Origin: Citrobacter enshiensis
GTDB lineage: Bacteria > Pseudomonadota > Gammaproteobacteria > Enterobacterales > Enterobacteriaceae
Reading direction: 5' to 3'
DNA: 64,000 nt
Assembly (NCBI RefSeq): GCF_029338175.1
Contig: NZ_CP119862.1
Coordinates: 3,752,839 to 3,816,838, forward strand
Shown: piece after piece, positions 45,327-54,127 of the stretch
Layout of the letters: the number at the start of each line of letters is the position of its first letter
How positions within the stretch are numbered: the stretch's first letter is position 1
The notes under the pieces: generated by a model
What the model was told of the DNA's origin: nothing
Database searches by the model: none
Seen by the model: the letters and a program-made list of their open reading frames with translations, nothing else
Position numbers and translations under genes: made by a program

Positions 45327-45332
45327 GCCGTA

Positions 45333-45358
45333 AACCCATCACAACCCTTTTTGAACCC
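45333..45358 (+). repeat. Helically phased AACCC repeats before the ParM-like gene
   Basis: AACCC occurs at 45333, 45343 and 45354, 10 and 11 bases apart, in the 49-base gap between fliJ and the ParM-like gene. ParR adaptors of plasmids bind direct repeats spaced by one helical turn, so this could be a tiny centromere- or operator-like site; five-base repeats may also be chance. Confidence 0.4.
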
Positions 45359-45375
45359 TATTGAGACACACAACC

Positions 45376-46419
45376 ATGCGTAAGCCACTTAAGATCGCCA
45401 TCGATGACGGTTCGACCAACGTCAAGGTCAGCTGGATAGCCAACAAAACCCTGAAAAGCATCATCTCGCCCAACTCATTTCGCAAAGACTGGAAGAGTGC
45501 TGCCCTGCTCAAAGGCAAGATGGTCTACAACTACGAAATCGGGATCAACAAATACACCTACGATCCGACGTCAGAGAAGTCCCTCTCCACCACCCACATC
45601 GACTATCAGTATGGCGATCTCAACCTGCTGGCGGTGCATCACGCCCTGCTACAGACCGGTCTTCCTCCCTGTAATGTCGCGATCACCGTGACGCTGCCCA
45701 TTACCGAGTACTATCAGCAAGATGACTGTCAGCGTAACGAAGCGAACATTGAGCGCAAAAAGCAGAACCTGATGCGTCCCATCAGTCTGAATAAAGGGGA
45801 GCTGTTCAGCATCGTCAGCGTTGATGTGATGCCCGAAAGCCTGCCCGCCATCCTTACCCGACTGGTGAATTCAGGGGTCAACCCGTACACCAAAACGCTG
45901 GTTATCGACTGTGGCGGAACGACCCTGGATATGGGGCTGATCGTTGGTGAATTTGACGAAGTTTCCGAGGTCTACGGCAACCGCGCGCTCGGTGTCTCCC
46001 TGATCACGGATGCCGCCCGCACCGCGCTGGCCGCCGCCGACAGCGACTCCAGCTATCTGGTGGCAAACGAACTGATCAAGCACCGCCACGATGATGTTTT
46101 TGTGCGTGAAGTGATCAACGATGAGTCGCAGATCCCCCGAATTCTGGAGAAACTTGAGCGAAAAATTGAGGAGTTGGGGCACTTCGTTGCAGAAGAGGCG
46201 AAAAAGTTTGCCCGTAACCCCAACAGGGTCTATCTGGTCGGCGGCGGCGCAAATCTGATCTACCCCACCATTCAGGCCAGTTATCCTACCCTGGGCAAAC
46301 GCGTGATCCTGGTCGAAGAGTCCCAATTCGCGCTCTCTCGCGAAATCTGCCTCTACATCAGCGATGAAGATAAAGTGTTCAGCGAAACGCCGGTCGAGTC
46401 AGAGGCAAGCAATGACTAA
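45376..46419 (+). CDS. ParM/StbA-type bacterial actin
   Basis: A 347-residue actin-fold ATPase closely patterned on ParM of plasmid R1. Phosphate-1 loop IDDGSTNVK (9-17), VTLPITEYY (105-113), phosphate-2 loop DCGGTTLD (178-185, with the catalytic Asp position kept) and adenosine motif GGGANLI (289-295) are all intact, so filament formation and ATP hydrolysis should be possible. Plasmid ParM pushes DNA apart with ParR. Here it lies 49 bases after fliJ and overlaps a ParR-like gene. Its role in a flagellar operon is unknown to me. ATG 45376; weak ribosome site. Confidence 0.9.
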   Translation: MRKPLKIAIDDGSTNVKVSWIANKTLKSIISPNSFRKDWKSAALLKGKMVYNYEIGINKYTYDPTSEKSLSTTHIDYQYGDLNLLAVHHALLQTGLPPCNVAITVTLPITEYYQQDDCQRNEANIERKKQNLMRPISLNKGELFSIVSVDVMPESLPAILTRLVNSGVNPYTKTLVIDCGGTTLDMGLIVGEFDEVSEVYGNRALGVSLITDAARTALAAADSDSSYLVANELIKHRHDDVFVREVINDESQIPRILEKLERKIEELGHFVAEEAKKFARNPNRVYLVGGGANLIYPTIQASYPTLGKRVILVEESQFALSREICLYISDEDKVFSETPVESEASND

Positions 46420-47071
46420 TTCAGTCAGAGAAGTCCAGGTAACCCTCACGCTGGATCCACAGCAGGCGAGTGATAATCTGGCGCTGGCGACATTACAGCG
46501 CTGGTATCAGCGCGCTGAAATCCTGAACAAAGAGACGGACAATTTTGATTTCTTCAGTCTGCCGTTGCACAAAGACATCTATCTCTCAGGGTTGCTGCTG
46601 TGCCTGCTTGACCCCAATCTGGTCAAATTTCTCTCCCGAAATCTGCAAGTTAACAATCTGAACAGCGAGTTTCTCCAGCACAGTCTGGAGGAGCACCGGC
46701 TCATCGCCGGTCGCGAGGCGTCAACGGCGGAACCGTCCGGACAGTTGACGCCGGACGAGCTGGCCACCCAGATTGCCGATAAGCTCAACCCGTTGCTCAG
46801 CGCGCTGGGTAAAGCGACGGGTCAACGTAAGCTGCGAGATGCGTTGCAAGCCAGCGTCGATATGCTGGCGCAGCAGTTGCAGGAACAAAACGGGCTTTTA
46901 CAACAGCAGGCACACCTCCTCGACAAACTGACGCATGTGGGTGGGCAAGTTCAGTCAGCCCCGGCACCGGGTCATTCCCCGGCTCCCCAGGTTTCCGGAG
47001 AGGTCCAGCGGCATGATCTTTCGGAAACGGCAGCCAAAGTGCGCAAAGTCAGGGCCAAAGGCATCTTCTGA
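46412..47071 (+). CDS. ParR-like adaptor protein
   Basis: A 219-residue protein. The N-terminus (VQVTLTLDPQQASDN, then KDIYLSGLLLCLLDPNL) follows the ParR pattern of a beta strand and helices of a ribbon-helix-helix DNA-binding dimer. A predicted coiled coil spans about 145-175, a Pro-rich linker 180-195, and a basic tail ends KVRKVRAKGIF. ParR uses its C-terminal tail to grip the ParM filament end. It is about twice the length of R1 ParR. It overlaps the ParM-like gene by 8 bases, with AGAGG as ribosome site. Homology is weaker than for the actin. Confidence 0.7.
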   Translation: MTNSVREVQVTLTLDPQQASDNLALATLQRWYQRAEILNKETDNFDFFSLPLHKDIYLSGLLLCLLDPNLVKFLSRNLQVNNLNSEFLQHSLEEHRLIAGREASTAEPSGQLTPDELATQIADKLNPLLSALGKATGQRKLRDALQASVDMLAQQLQEQNGLLQQQAHLLDKLTHVGGQVQSAPAPGHSPAPQVSGEVQRHDLSETAAKVRKVRAKGIF

Positions 47072-47187
47072 TGCCCAATCCCATCAACCGCGTCGCGTGC
47101 CCTGCCGTTTGACCCCATGCGCAAGGCAAACATTGTATGACTCACGATGTTTGCCGTCGTCTCCCTACTATGATCCGGAGTTCCATC

Positions 47188-47568
47188 ATGTATCTACTCT
47201 GTCTGTTGCTGTTACCGCTGCCCGCGCTGGCGGCGCCGCTGAACCAGGACATTAGCGCCTTCAAGCCGTGGTTTATCACCTGCCTGGCCGTTCTGCTGAT
47301 CGGTGCCGTGGTATTTCTGCTGGCGAGGAAGAGAGCGCGCGCAAACTGGCGAAGCGGAGGTGAGATGCGAGTGCAGTCGGTACTTTCATTGGGCATGAAA
47401 GAGAAACTGGTGCTGGTACAGGTGGAAGACCAACGTTTACTGCTGGGAATCACCCAACAGCAGATCACCCTAATCAGCAACCTGACCCGGGAAGATCCAC
47501 AGCCGCCGCCTGCGGAGTTTGCGCACGTCTTTGAAACCCTCGGCGCATCCGACAGCGATAAAAAATAG
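47188..47568 (+). CDS. fliO: Flagellar export protein FliO
   Basis: A 126-residue protein: signal-like start (YLLCLLLLPLPALAAP), one membrane helix (about 28-46) and the FliO fingerprint VQSVLSLGMKEKLVLVQV then LLGITQQQITLI. It helps FliP assembly. It is split from fliPQR, which lie on the other strand, and follows the ParM/ParR pair. ATG 47188 is favoured by CCGGAG 8 bases upstream over ATGs at 47137 and 47170. Confidence 0.85.
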   Translation: MYLLCLLLLPLPALAAPLNQDISAFKPWFITCLAVLLIGAVVFLLARKRARANWRSGGEMRVQSVLSLGMKEKLVLVQVEDQRLLLGITQQQITLISNLTREDPQPPPAEFAHVFETLGASDSDKK

Positions 47569-47579
47569 TCCAGGACGGC

Positions 47580-48764
47580 TCAGGGCAACTTCGTTTCCGG
47601 TGTGGCGGGGTTCTCCGTCTTCACCCGATTCCACTGACTCAGTGGCTCAATGCTGGCACGCCAACCGAGAGACGTCGTCTGCGGCAACGCCGCTTTCTTC
47701 GCCCCCTCATCCTGGGTGCTCTTTTTGTCGTTCGCCGGACGCGCTGAATAGAGATCCGCCGCCCCCGGCGTTCTCTGCCACAGCCCAACGCCCCATCCCA
47801 GGGTTTCCAGATCCTTGTCGGGGAGCGCTCGCCGCTTTGCAATCTGGGGAGGCGCTTTCTCTTGCAACTGGGGGAGATTGTCACTGCGCGCCCCCAGCAC
47901 CTGACGCGCCCGTTTACCCCATCCCGCTGGCAGCAACAGGGCAATGCGGCTGCCCCGGGGCGCTACCGCATTTTCCAGCCCCGCATTGTAAAAACCCAGT
48001 TCTTCCGTGCTGCGCCCGAGTTTTCTGGCCAGCCAGGCCAGACTGACGCCATCTTCAACAGGCAGAGCGACCAGACGGGACGCCTCGGGTACTGCGGGCA
48101 ACTGAAGATGACCGGTCCGGTATAAGCGCACCAACGCCAGTAACCTGGGCACATACTGTCTGGTCTCGTTTGGCAAAGAGAGGGACCAAAAATCGGTCTG
48201 TCTGCCCTTCGCTTTGTTTTGCTCGATAGCATTCTGAACCGTCCCTTCCCCGGCATTGTATGCAGCCAGTGCCAGTAACCAGTCACGTCCGAACAAGTTA
48301 TACAGATAACTCAGATAATTGAGCGCTCCACGGGTGGAGGAGATCAAATCCTTGCGCCCGTCGTACCAGTCATAGCGGATCACACCATACTGCTTCGCCG
48401 TTTTGGGCATCAACTGCCAGGGGCCGACCGCCCCCGCAGGCGATTCGGCATACGGGTCGTAGCCGCTCTCGACAAGCGGCACAAACAGCAGTTCCAGCGG
48501 CAATTTGCGCCGCTGGAGTTGGGTGACGATGAAGCGGATGGAGGGGGCTGAGCGCGTCATCAGCCCCTGGATCCTGACCGCTTCTTTGCGATAAAGACCC
48601 TCATATAACGCCACGTTCGGGTGACGCGACTGCCAGTTCATGGCCTTCCCTTCCCCCTGTTGGGGAGTGACGTCCTGCGACATGAGCGGGGCTGACAGGG
48701 TCAACAGCCCCCCGGCCAGCATCGCCTTAACCCAGGATCCCTTTGACTTCAATGTGGAGTTCAT
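47580..48764 (-). CDS. MltD-like lytic transglycosylase
   Basis: A 394-residue exported protein. Signal-like N-terminus (AMLAGGLLTLSAPLMS), then an SLT/GH23 domain with catalytic Glu99 in VESGYDP, GAVGPWQLMP and AAYNAGEG. A LysM-like segment (VEDGVSLAWLARKLGRS) and a disordered tail follow. It cuts peptidoglycan. Its start overlaps the 3' end of flhA, so it is expressed with the export genes; with FlgJ lacking its muramidase domain it is the likely hydrolase for rod passage. GAGG precedes ATG 48764. Confidence 0.85.
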   Translation of the reverse strand: MNSTLKSKGSWVKAMLAGGLLTLSAPLMSQDVTPQQGEGKAMNWQSRHPNVALYEGLYRKEAVRIQGLMTRSAPSIRFIVTQLQRRKLPLELLFVPLVESGYDPYAESPAGAVGPWQLMPKTAKQYGVIRYDWYDGRKDLISSTRGALNYLSYLYNLFGRDWLLALAAYNAGEGTVQNAIEQNKAKGRQTDFWSLSLPNETRQYVPRLLALVRLYRTGHLQLPAVPEASRLVALPVEDGVSLAWLARKLGRSTEELGFYNAGLENAVAPRGSRIALLLPAGWGKRARQVLGARSDNLPQLQEKAPPQIAKRRALPDKDLETLGWGVGLWQRTPGAADLYSARPANDKKSTQDEGAKKAALPQTTSLGWRASIEPLSQWNRVKTENPATPETKLP

Positions 48765-50817
48765 CGGGAACCTCGTTAAATGACAGAACGTGCAGCCCTT
48801 TGGCAAAGGTGCGGGCATAACGGGCGAGCAGAGGACGTAATTGTGGTAGCACCAGCAAGATTGGCGACCACCCCTGCAACGACATCTGCTCCTTCACACT
48901 GGGCATACGGTTTTGCAACTGCGCCAGTAACTGAGGCTCGATGGGGAAGCTGTCAGCCGGTACGCCGCCGTTGCGTTGCGCCTGCGTCGCGGCATTGAGC
49001 AGAATGTTCTCCAGCTCGTCAGAAAGGGTGAAGACTTGTACCGTCGTCGTCGTCCCGATCAACCCGTGCAGGATCGTGTGGCGCAGGGCGCAGCGAACTT
49101 CCGCCGCCAGTAACATCGGGTCTTTGGTGATTTCGGCCCCATCCACCATGCTCTGAGCGATCGTCCGCACGTCCATCAGGGAAACCTGATCGGTCAATAA
49201 ATTGCGGTAGACCTTCAACTGCTGGTTTGCCGTCAACTTAGCAGTAAGATCCTCGGCCAGTTTGGGGGCCATCTGACTGAGCCTCTGCTGTAGATGGTGC
49301 ACATCGTCAAGCTGCAACAGGACGCCGATATTGCTACGGATTACCTTACTGATGTGAGTACCAATGATGGTCGCCACATCGACGACGGAATAACCTAAGT
49401 TGAGCGCTCTGGCTTTGTCGGCAGGCAGGATCCAGACCGCATCCATGCCATAAACCGGCTCCTTGGCCAGATAGCCAGGGATCTCCCCCAATAACTCCCC
49501 CGAGTTGATCGCCAGCAGTCTGTCCAGCATGACGTCCGCCACGGCGACCTTGACCCCGTTAAGGTAGATAGCGTACTGGTTTGGTTTGAGCCCCATGTTG
49601 TCCCTGACCCGGACTTCGGGCAGCAGAAAACCGGCTTGTTCGGAAAGCGTCTGGCGCACACCGCGCAGGCGTTGCAGTAATTCAGCCCCCTTGTCCCTGT
49701 CGACGAGGTAGATCAGTTGATAACCCAACTCCAGCCTGAGCAAATCGGTATACGGGATGTCCCCCCACCCCAGCTCATTCTCGATGGGGCGGGTAAAGCG
49801 CTCCATCTGCTCCTGATCGGCAGGTGCGACTTTTTCTGCTTTTTGTTTTCGACTGCGCCAGGCGGCATAACCCAGGATACCGGCAAACAGCAGGAAGACC
49901 AGGGTCGGCATTCCCGGCACCAGCCCCATCACCAGCATAACGGCGGCTGCGGTCATGATAACCGGTGGAGAAGCCAGCAACTGATCCCGGAACTGGACGG
50001 TGATATCTTCGTCAGAATCTGAGACGCGGGTGACCACGATGGCCGCAGACACAGCCAGCATCAGCGAAGGAATCTGCGCCACCAGACCGTCACCGATGGA
50101 GAGCAGGCTATAGACGCTCATGGCCTCAGAGAAGCTAAGCCCATGCTGAAAGACCCCGATGGCAACCCCACCGAAGAGGTTGATAAACAGGATCAGAAGA
50201 CCGGCGATCGCATCCCCTTTGACAAACTTGGAGGCACCGTCCATCGAACCATAGAAGTCGGCTTCCCGGGCTATCTCGTCCCGTCGCTCCTTGGCCTGGC
50301 GCTGATCGATCATCCCGGCATTCAGGTCGGCATCGATAGCCATCTGCTTACCGGGTAACGCGTCGAGGGTGAAGCGGGCAGCGACTTCCGAGATACGCTC
50401 GCTGCCCTTGGTGATGACAATAAAGTTAATGATCATCAGGATGAAGAACACCACCATCCCCACCACATAGTTGCCGCCAATCACCACCTTACCGAACGAC
50501 TCGACGACCTTACCGGCGGCATCGGGAGACTCATGACCAAACTGCAGCACCACGCGGGTTGATGCCACGTTCAGACACAGACGCAGCAACGTGGCAATCA
50601 GCAATACGGTCGGGAAGATCGAGAAGTCGAGTGGCCGCCGGACAGACAGGGCAACCAGCAGCACGATGATGGAGAGCACGATGTTGAAGGTGAAAAAACC
50701 ATCCAGCAAAAACGCGGGCAATGGCAGCACGATCATCGCCAGCAGCGACAGGATAAGCAAAGGTATCGCAATAAAACTGCGCGAAGTACCGGAAAAAAGA
50801 GTGGTCAAACGTTTCAC
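48727..50817 (-). CDS. flhA: Export gate protein FlhA
   Basis: A 696-residue export-gate protein with about eight N-terminal membrane helices and a large cytoplasmic domain. The conserved DALPGKQMAIDADLNAG block lies between helices. GTG start at 50817. Ten bases after flhB. Confidence 0.95.
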   Translation of the reverse strand: MKRLTTLFSGTSRSFIAIPLLILSLLAMIVLPLPAFLLDGFFTFNIVLSIIVLLVALSVRRPLDFSIFPTVLLIATLLRLCLNVASTRVVLQFGHESPDAAGKVVESFGKVVIGGNYVVGMVVFFILMIINFIVITKGSERISEVAARFTLDALPGKQMAIDADLNAGMIDQRQAKERRDEIAREADFYGSMDGASKFVKGDAIAGLLILFINLFGGVAIGVFQHGLSFSEAMSVYSLLSIGDGLVAQIPSLMLAVSAAIVVTRVSDSDEDITVQFRDQLLASPPVIMTAAAVMLVMGLVPGMPTLVFLLFAGILGYAAWRSRKQKAEKVAPADQEQMERFTRPIENELGWGDIPYTDLLRLELGYQLIYLVDRDKGAELLQRLRGVRQTLSEQAGFLLPEVRVRDNMGLKPNQYAIYLNGVKVAVADVMLDRLLAINSGELLGEIPGYLAKEPVYGMDAVWILPADKARALNLGYSVVDVATIIGTHISKVIRSNIGVLLQLDDVHHLQQRLSQMAPKLAEDLTAKLTANQQLKVYRNLLTDQVSLMDVRTIAQSMVDGAEITKDPMLLAAEVRCALRHTILHGLIGTTTTVQVFTLSDELENILLNAATQAQRNGGVPADSFPIEPQLLAQLQNRMPSVKEQMSLQGWSPILLVLPQLRPLLARYARTFAKGLHVLSFNEVPDELHIEVKGILG

Positions 50818-50827
50818 GGGGTCACCA

Positions 50828-51943
50828 TCAATATCTTAATGAGTCAGGGATCTCAACTGACGAGAGCGGCGCTGGCTGGTCGCCCTTGCCCTGACGAAAG
50901 GCCTTCAGACGCAGCACATGGTGCAGCAATTGCGCCATGATGACGTACAGGCCGGGGGGGATCTGTTGGTTCACACGGGTCGTGTGATAGACGGAACGGG
51001 CCAGGGCTGGGATCTCCAGAACCTCCACGCCCAATGACTGCGCCAGAGATCGCATCTGCAGCGCCATATAGTCTTCCCCCTTGGCAATCACAAAAGGCGC
51101 ATCGCAGCGCGCCGGATCGTATTTGATAGCAACCGCATAGTGGGTCGGGTTCATCAGCAGCAGATCGGCGTCGGGTAAGGTCCGACGCATTGAACGCATC
51201 GCCATCGACATCTGGATCCGCCGGATACGCCCTTTTATTTCCGGGTTACCCTGCAGATTTTTGTGCTCCTCCTTCAGCTCCTGTTTGCTCATCCGAAGGC
51301 CGCGCAGATGGTTCCATTGCTGGTAGGGAGCATCAAGAATACCGATCGCCAACATCGCCAGCGCCATATAAAAAATGCCATCGACCAGGATGGCCATTCC
51401 CATTCTGACGGAATCCTTCAACCCGATATAATAGAGGGCGGTAATGGTGTCTGATTCGGTCCTGACGTACAGCAGAACGGTGGCGGAAATCACCACTATC
51501 TTCAGTACCGACTTGGTAAATTCCGCCAACGACTGCATGCCAAAGATCCGCTTAAATCCCTTCATTGGACTTACCCTGGAGAATTGAGGAAGCAGGGGTT
51601 CCAGTGAAAAATTCCATCCTCCCATCACGATGTGCGCCAGTACGCCGACGGCAATAATGAGTCCCGCCAGCGGTAACAGCGCCAGCAGTGTCTCAATGAG
51701 ACTTTGACCCAGATGGCTGAGCATCTGAGCGGGATCGTGAACCTCCTCGTGGGTCAGGGACAAATTAAACGTCAGTATCTGACTCAACGCGTTACCCAAC
51801 CGGGCAAACAGCGGCAGCGCCAGAGACGCGATGACGACCAGGATAATCGCCATGCCCAAATCTTTGGAGCGTGGAATTTGCCCTTTGTCGCGCGCTTTGC
51901 CAAGCCGGTGCGACGAGGGCTTCTCGGTTTTTTCCGCACTCAT
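50828..51943 (-). CDS. flhB: Export specificity switch FlhB
   Basis: A 371-residue membrane protein with four helices and a cytoplasmic domain carrying the self-cleavage site NPTH (in LLMNPTHYAVAIKYD). Cleavage and LafE set the switch from hook to filament export. Overlaps fliR. Confidence 0.95.
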   Translation of the reverse strand: MSAEKTEKPSSHRLGKARDKGQIPRSKDLGMAIILVVIASLALPLFARLGNALSQILTFNLSLTHEEVHDPAQMLSHLGQSLIETLLALLPLAGLIIAVGVLAHIVMGGWNFSLEPLLPQFSRVSPMKGFKRIFGMQSLAEFTKSVLKIVVISATVLLYVRTESDTITALYYIGLKDSVRMGMAILVDGIFYMALAMLAIGILDAPYQQWNHLRGLRMSKQELKEEHKNLQGNPEIKGRIRRIQMSMAMRSMRRTLPDADLLLMNPTHYAVAIKYDPARCDAPFVIAKGEDYMALQMRSLAQSLGVEVLEIPALARSVYHTTRVNQQIPPGLYVIMAQLLHHVLRLKAFRQGKGDQPAPLSSVEIPDSLRY

Positions 51944-52719
51944 CCCTCACCCCCGTAATAGCCGCGCACGCTGAGAAATATGCTGTGCGCCAGATCGGAA
52001 AATCGATCCGGTAATCCACTGATAATCAACAAAATACAAAACAACCCGCATAACAGGGCCATAGGAAAGCCCAGCACAAAAATATTGAGGGACGGCGCGA
52101 CCCTTGAGAGCACCCCAAAGGTGAAGTTGACCAGATACATCGCCACCATCGCCGGCAACGACAGCATCAGCGCGGCCGCCAGCAGCCAGGAAAACAGCTG
52201 GATCACGCTGGAAGAATCCACGTTGAACGGACCAGAACCTACCGTCCAGACCCTGAAACTCTCTACCAGCACCTCCAGCATCACCAGGTGGCCGTTCATA
52301 CTGGCGTAGAGCAACAACCCCATATTGCTGAAGAAACTGCCCAGCACCGGAATGGCAAGGCCATTAACGGGGTCATTCATACGCGCCATGCTCAGGCCCA
52401 TCTGCATGGAAAGCAGTTCGCCAGCCATGACCAGCACCTGAATCAGACACACCGGAAAGAGCGCCATCATCGCCCCGAGAAAGATCTGCTCCAGGCTCAG
52501 CAAAACGGCATTCAACGACAGAGGATCGACAGCAGGCATGGCGGGCAGCAAGGGCGCCGCCAGCACGGCGATCAGAAACGCCAGCAAGACGCGAACCTGG
52601 ATGGGGATCAGCGGGTATCCCAGCAACGGCAGGACGGCAAAGGCGCTGCCAATTCGTAAGAATGGCCACCAGACACGCCCCCATGCCTGCAATAATTCCG
52701 CAGCAGATATCTCAAGCAT
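51940..52719 (-). CDS. fliR: Export gate protein FliR
   Basis: A 259-residue polytopic membrane protein of the FliPQR gate. ATG 52719 gives the usual N-terminus (MLEISAAELLQAWGRVWWPF); a longer frame to 52791 would overlap fliQ deeply. Confidence 0.92.
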   Translation of the reverse strand: MLEISAAELLQAWGRVWWPFLRIGSAFAVLPLLGYPLIPIQVRVLLAFLIAVLAAPLLPAMPAVDPLSLNAVLLSLEQIFLGAMMALFPVCLIQVLVMAGELLSMQMGLSMARMNDPVNGLAIPVLGSFFSNMGLLLYASMNGHLVMLEVLVESFRVWTVGSGPFNVDSSSVIQLFSWLLAAALMLSLPAMVAMYLVNFTFGVLSRVAPSLNIFVLGFPMALLCGLFCILLIISGLPDRFSDLAHSIFLSVRGYYGGEG

Positions 52720-52721
52720 GG

Positions 52722-52991
52722 TCAGCGCAGGGAGTAAAGAATGTACTGATTGATGCTGGAGAAAAGCTCCAGCACTTGTCTGACCATCCACTGTCCCGCA
52801 AAGACGATCATCAGCATCGTCACGACAAAGCGGGGCAGGAAACTCAGGGTCTGCTCCTGGATTTGGGTTACCGCCTGAATAACGCTCACCAGCAACCCCA
52901 CCAGCATGCCAGGCAGAACAATGATGCAGACCAGCATGATGATGGTCCAGGTCGCCTCCACCATCATCGCCATCAGGTTATCGGGCGTCAC
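52722..52991 (-). CDS. fliQ: Export gate protein FliQ
   Basis: An 89-residue protein with two membrane helices (VEATWTIIMLVCIIVLPGML and the segment after QEQTLSFLPRF). Overlaps fliP by ATGA; the fliR ATG follows two bases after its stop. Confidence 0.94.
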   Translation of the reverse strand: MTPDNLMAMMVEATWTIIMLVCIIVLPGMLVGLLVSVIQAVTQIQEQTLSFLPRFVVTMLMIVFAGQWMVRQVLELFSSINQYILYSLR

Positions 52992-53722
52992 TGAATCCCC
53001 CCGAAGCTCATCGAGAGGGTGTTAACCACCATACTCCAGCCATCAGCAAGGACAAACACCATCAATTTGATCGGCAAAGAGATGATGATGGGAGAAAGCA
53101 TCATCATCCCCATCGACATCAGTACCGTAGCCACCACCATGTCAATGACCACAAACGGAATGAACAGCATGAATCCTATCTGAAATGCCGTCTTCAATTC
53201 GCTCAGTACGAATGCGGGCATCAGAATAAAGAAATTGACCTCTTGCGCCGAGGTCGTACGCGACTCTCCCGCCACCCTCAGCATCAGATCCAGATCGGTC
53301 TTTCTCGTCTGCGCCAGCATAAATTTACGCAGCGGTTGCTCAGCCCTGGATACCGCCTGCATTAGCGTCATCTTGTCTTCGTCGTAGGGAACGAAAGCAT
53401 TTTGATAAATATCCTGCCAGACGGGTTTCATCAGCAACAGGGTCATACTGAGCGCGATAGAGATCAGCAGACGATTTGGGGGAGAACTCTGCAAACCGAT
53501 TGCCTGGCGCAGGATCCCCAACACAATAATGATCCGGGTGAAACAGGTCATCAACAACAGCATGGAGGGAAGCAGCCCCAGCACGGTCATCAACAGCAGG
53601 ACCTGTAACTTGACCGAAAAATCCTGCTGGCCCTCGCCACCGGTAATGGTCAGGAGAGGGACGTCGCTGGCAAAGGCGGATGCTGGCACCAGGGTGAACA
53701 ACAGGAGAAGCACTGTTTTCAT
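52988..53722 (-). CDS. fliP: Export gate protein FliP
   Basis: A 244-residue gate protein with cleavable signal (MKTVLLLLFTLVPASAFA), then LLPSMLLLMTCFTRIIIVLG and MPAFVLSELKTAFQIGF. ATG 53722 places the signal at the N-terminus. Four bases after fliN. Confidence 0.95.
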   Translation of the reverse strand: MKTVLLLLFTLVPASAFASDVPLLTITGGEGQQDFSVKLQVLLLMTVLGLLPSMLLLMTCFTRIIIVLGILRQAIGLQSSPPNRLLISIALSMTLLLMKPVWQDIYQNAFVPYDEDKMTLMQAVSRAEQPLRKFMLAQTRKTDLDLMLRVAGESRTTSAQEVNFFILMPAFVLSELKTAFQIGFMLFIPFVVIDMVVATVLMSMGMMMLSPIIISLPIKLMVFVLADGWSMVVNTLSMSFGGIQ

Positions 53723-53726
53723 TACA

Positions 53727-54107
53727 TCACGCCAGCTTTGACCAGTTGATGTCATCAAACAACTCGGTCATCCGCAATCCGTAGTGACCCTCGACGATGA
53801 CCACTTCGGCGGCACCGATCAACACCCCATTGACCTTCACATCCAGCGGCTGGTGGCTCAGCTTATTCATTTGAACGACAGCCCCTTCGGCCAGCGTCAT
53901 CAACTCTTCCAGCGAGATCTCAACGCTTGCGACTTCGAGGGAAAGCGTCACCGGCAAGCGATGGAAGAAAGATAAAGGACGCTTTTCAACGACTCTCTCT
54001 TCAGGCGCACTCTCGTTGAGTACGTCACCTTCGCTGGCAAACAGATCGTCAAATCCCTCAACATCCAATCCGGCCATATCCAGATCCATTTTCGATTCTT
54101 TAGCCAT
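53727..54107 (-). CDS. fliN: Switch/C-ring protein FliN
   Basis: A 126-residue protein with a C-terminal SpoA domain (LPVTLSLEVASVEISLEELM, VNGVLIGAAEVVIVEGHYGLR). An acidic N-terminal stretch precedes it. Forms the C-ring base with FliM. Confidence 0.92.
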   Translation of the reverse strand: MAKESKMDLDMAGLDVEGFDDLFASEGDVLNESAPEERVVEKRPLSFFHRLPVTLSLEVASVEISLEELMTLAEGAVVQMNKLSHQPLDVKVNGVLIGAAEVVIVEGHYGLRMTELFDDINWSKLA

Positions 54108-54127
54108 TCAAAACCTCCAGAGGGTAT

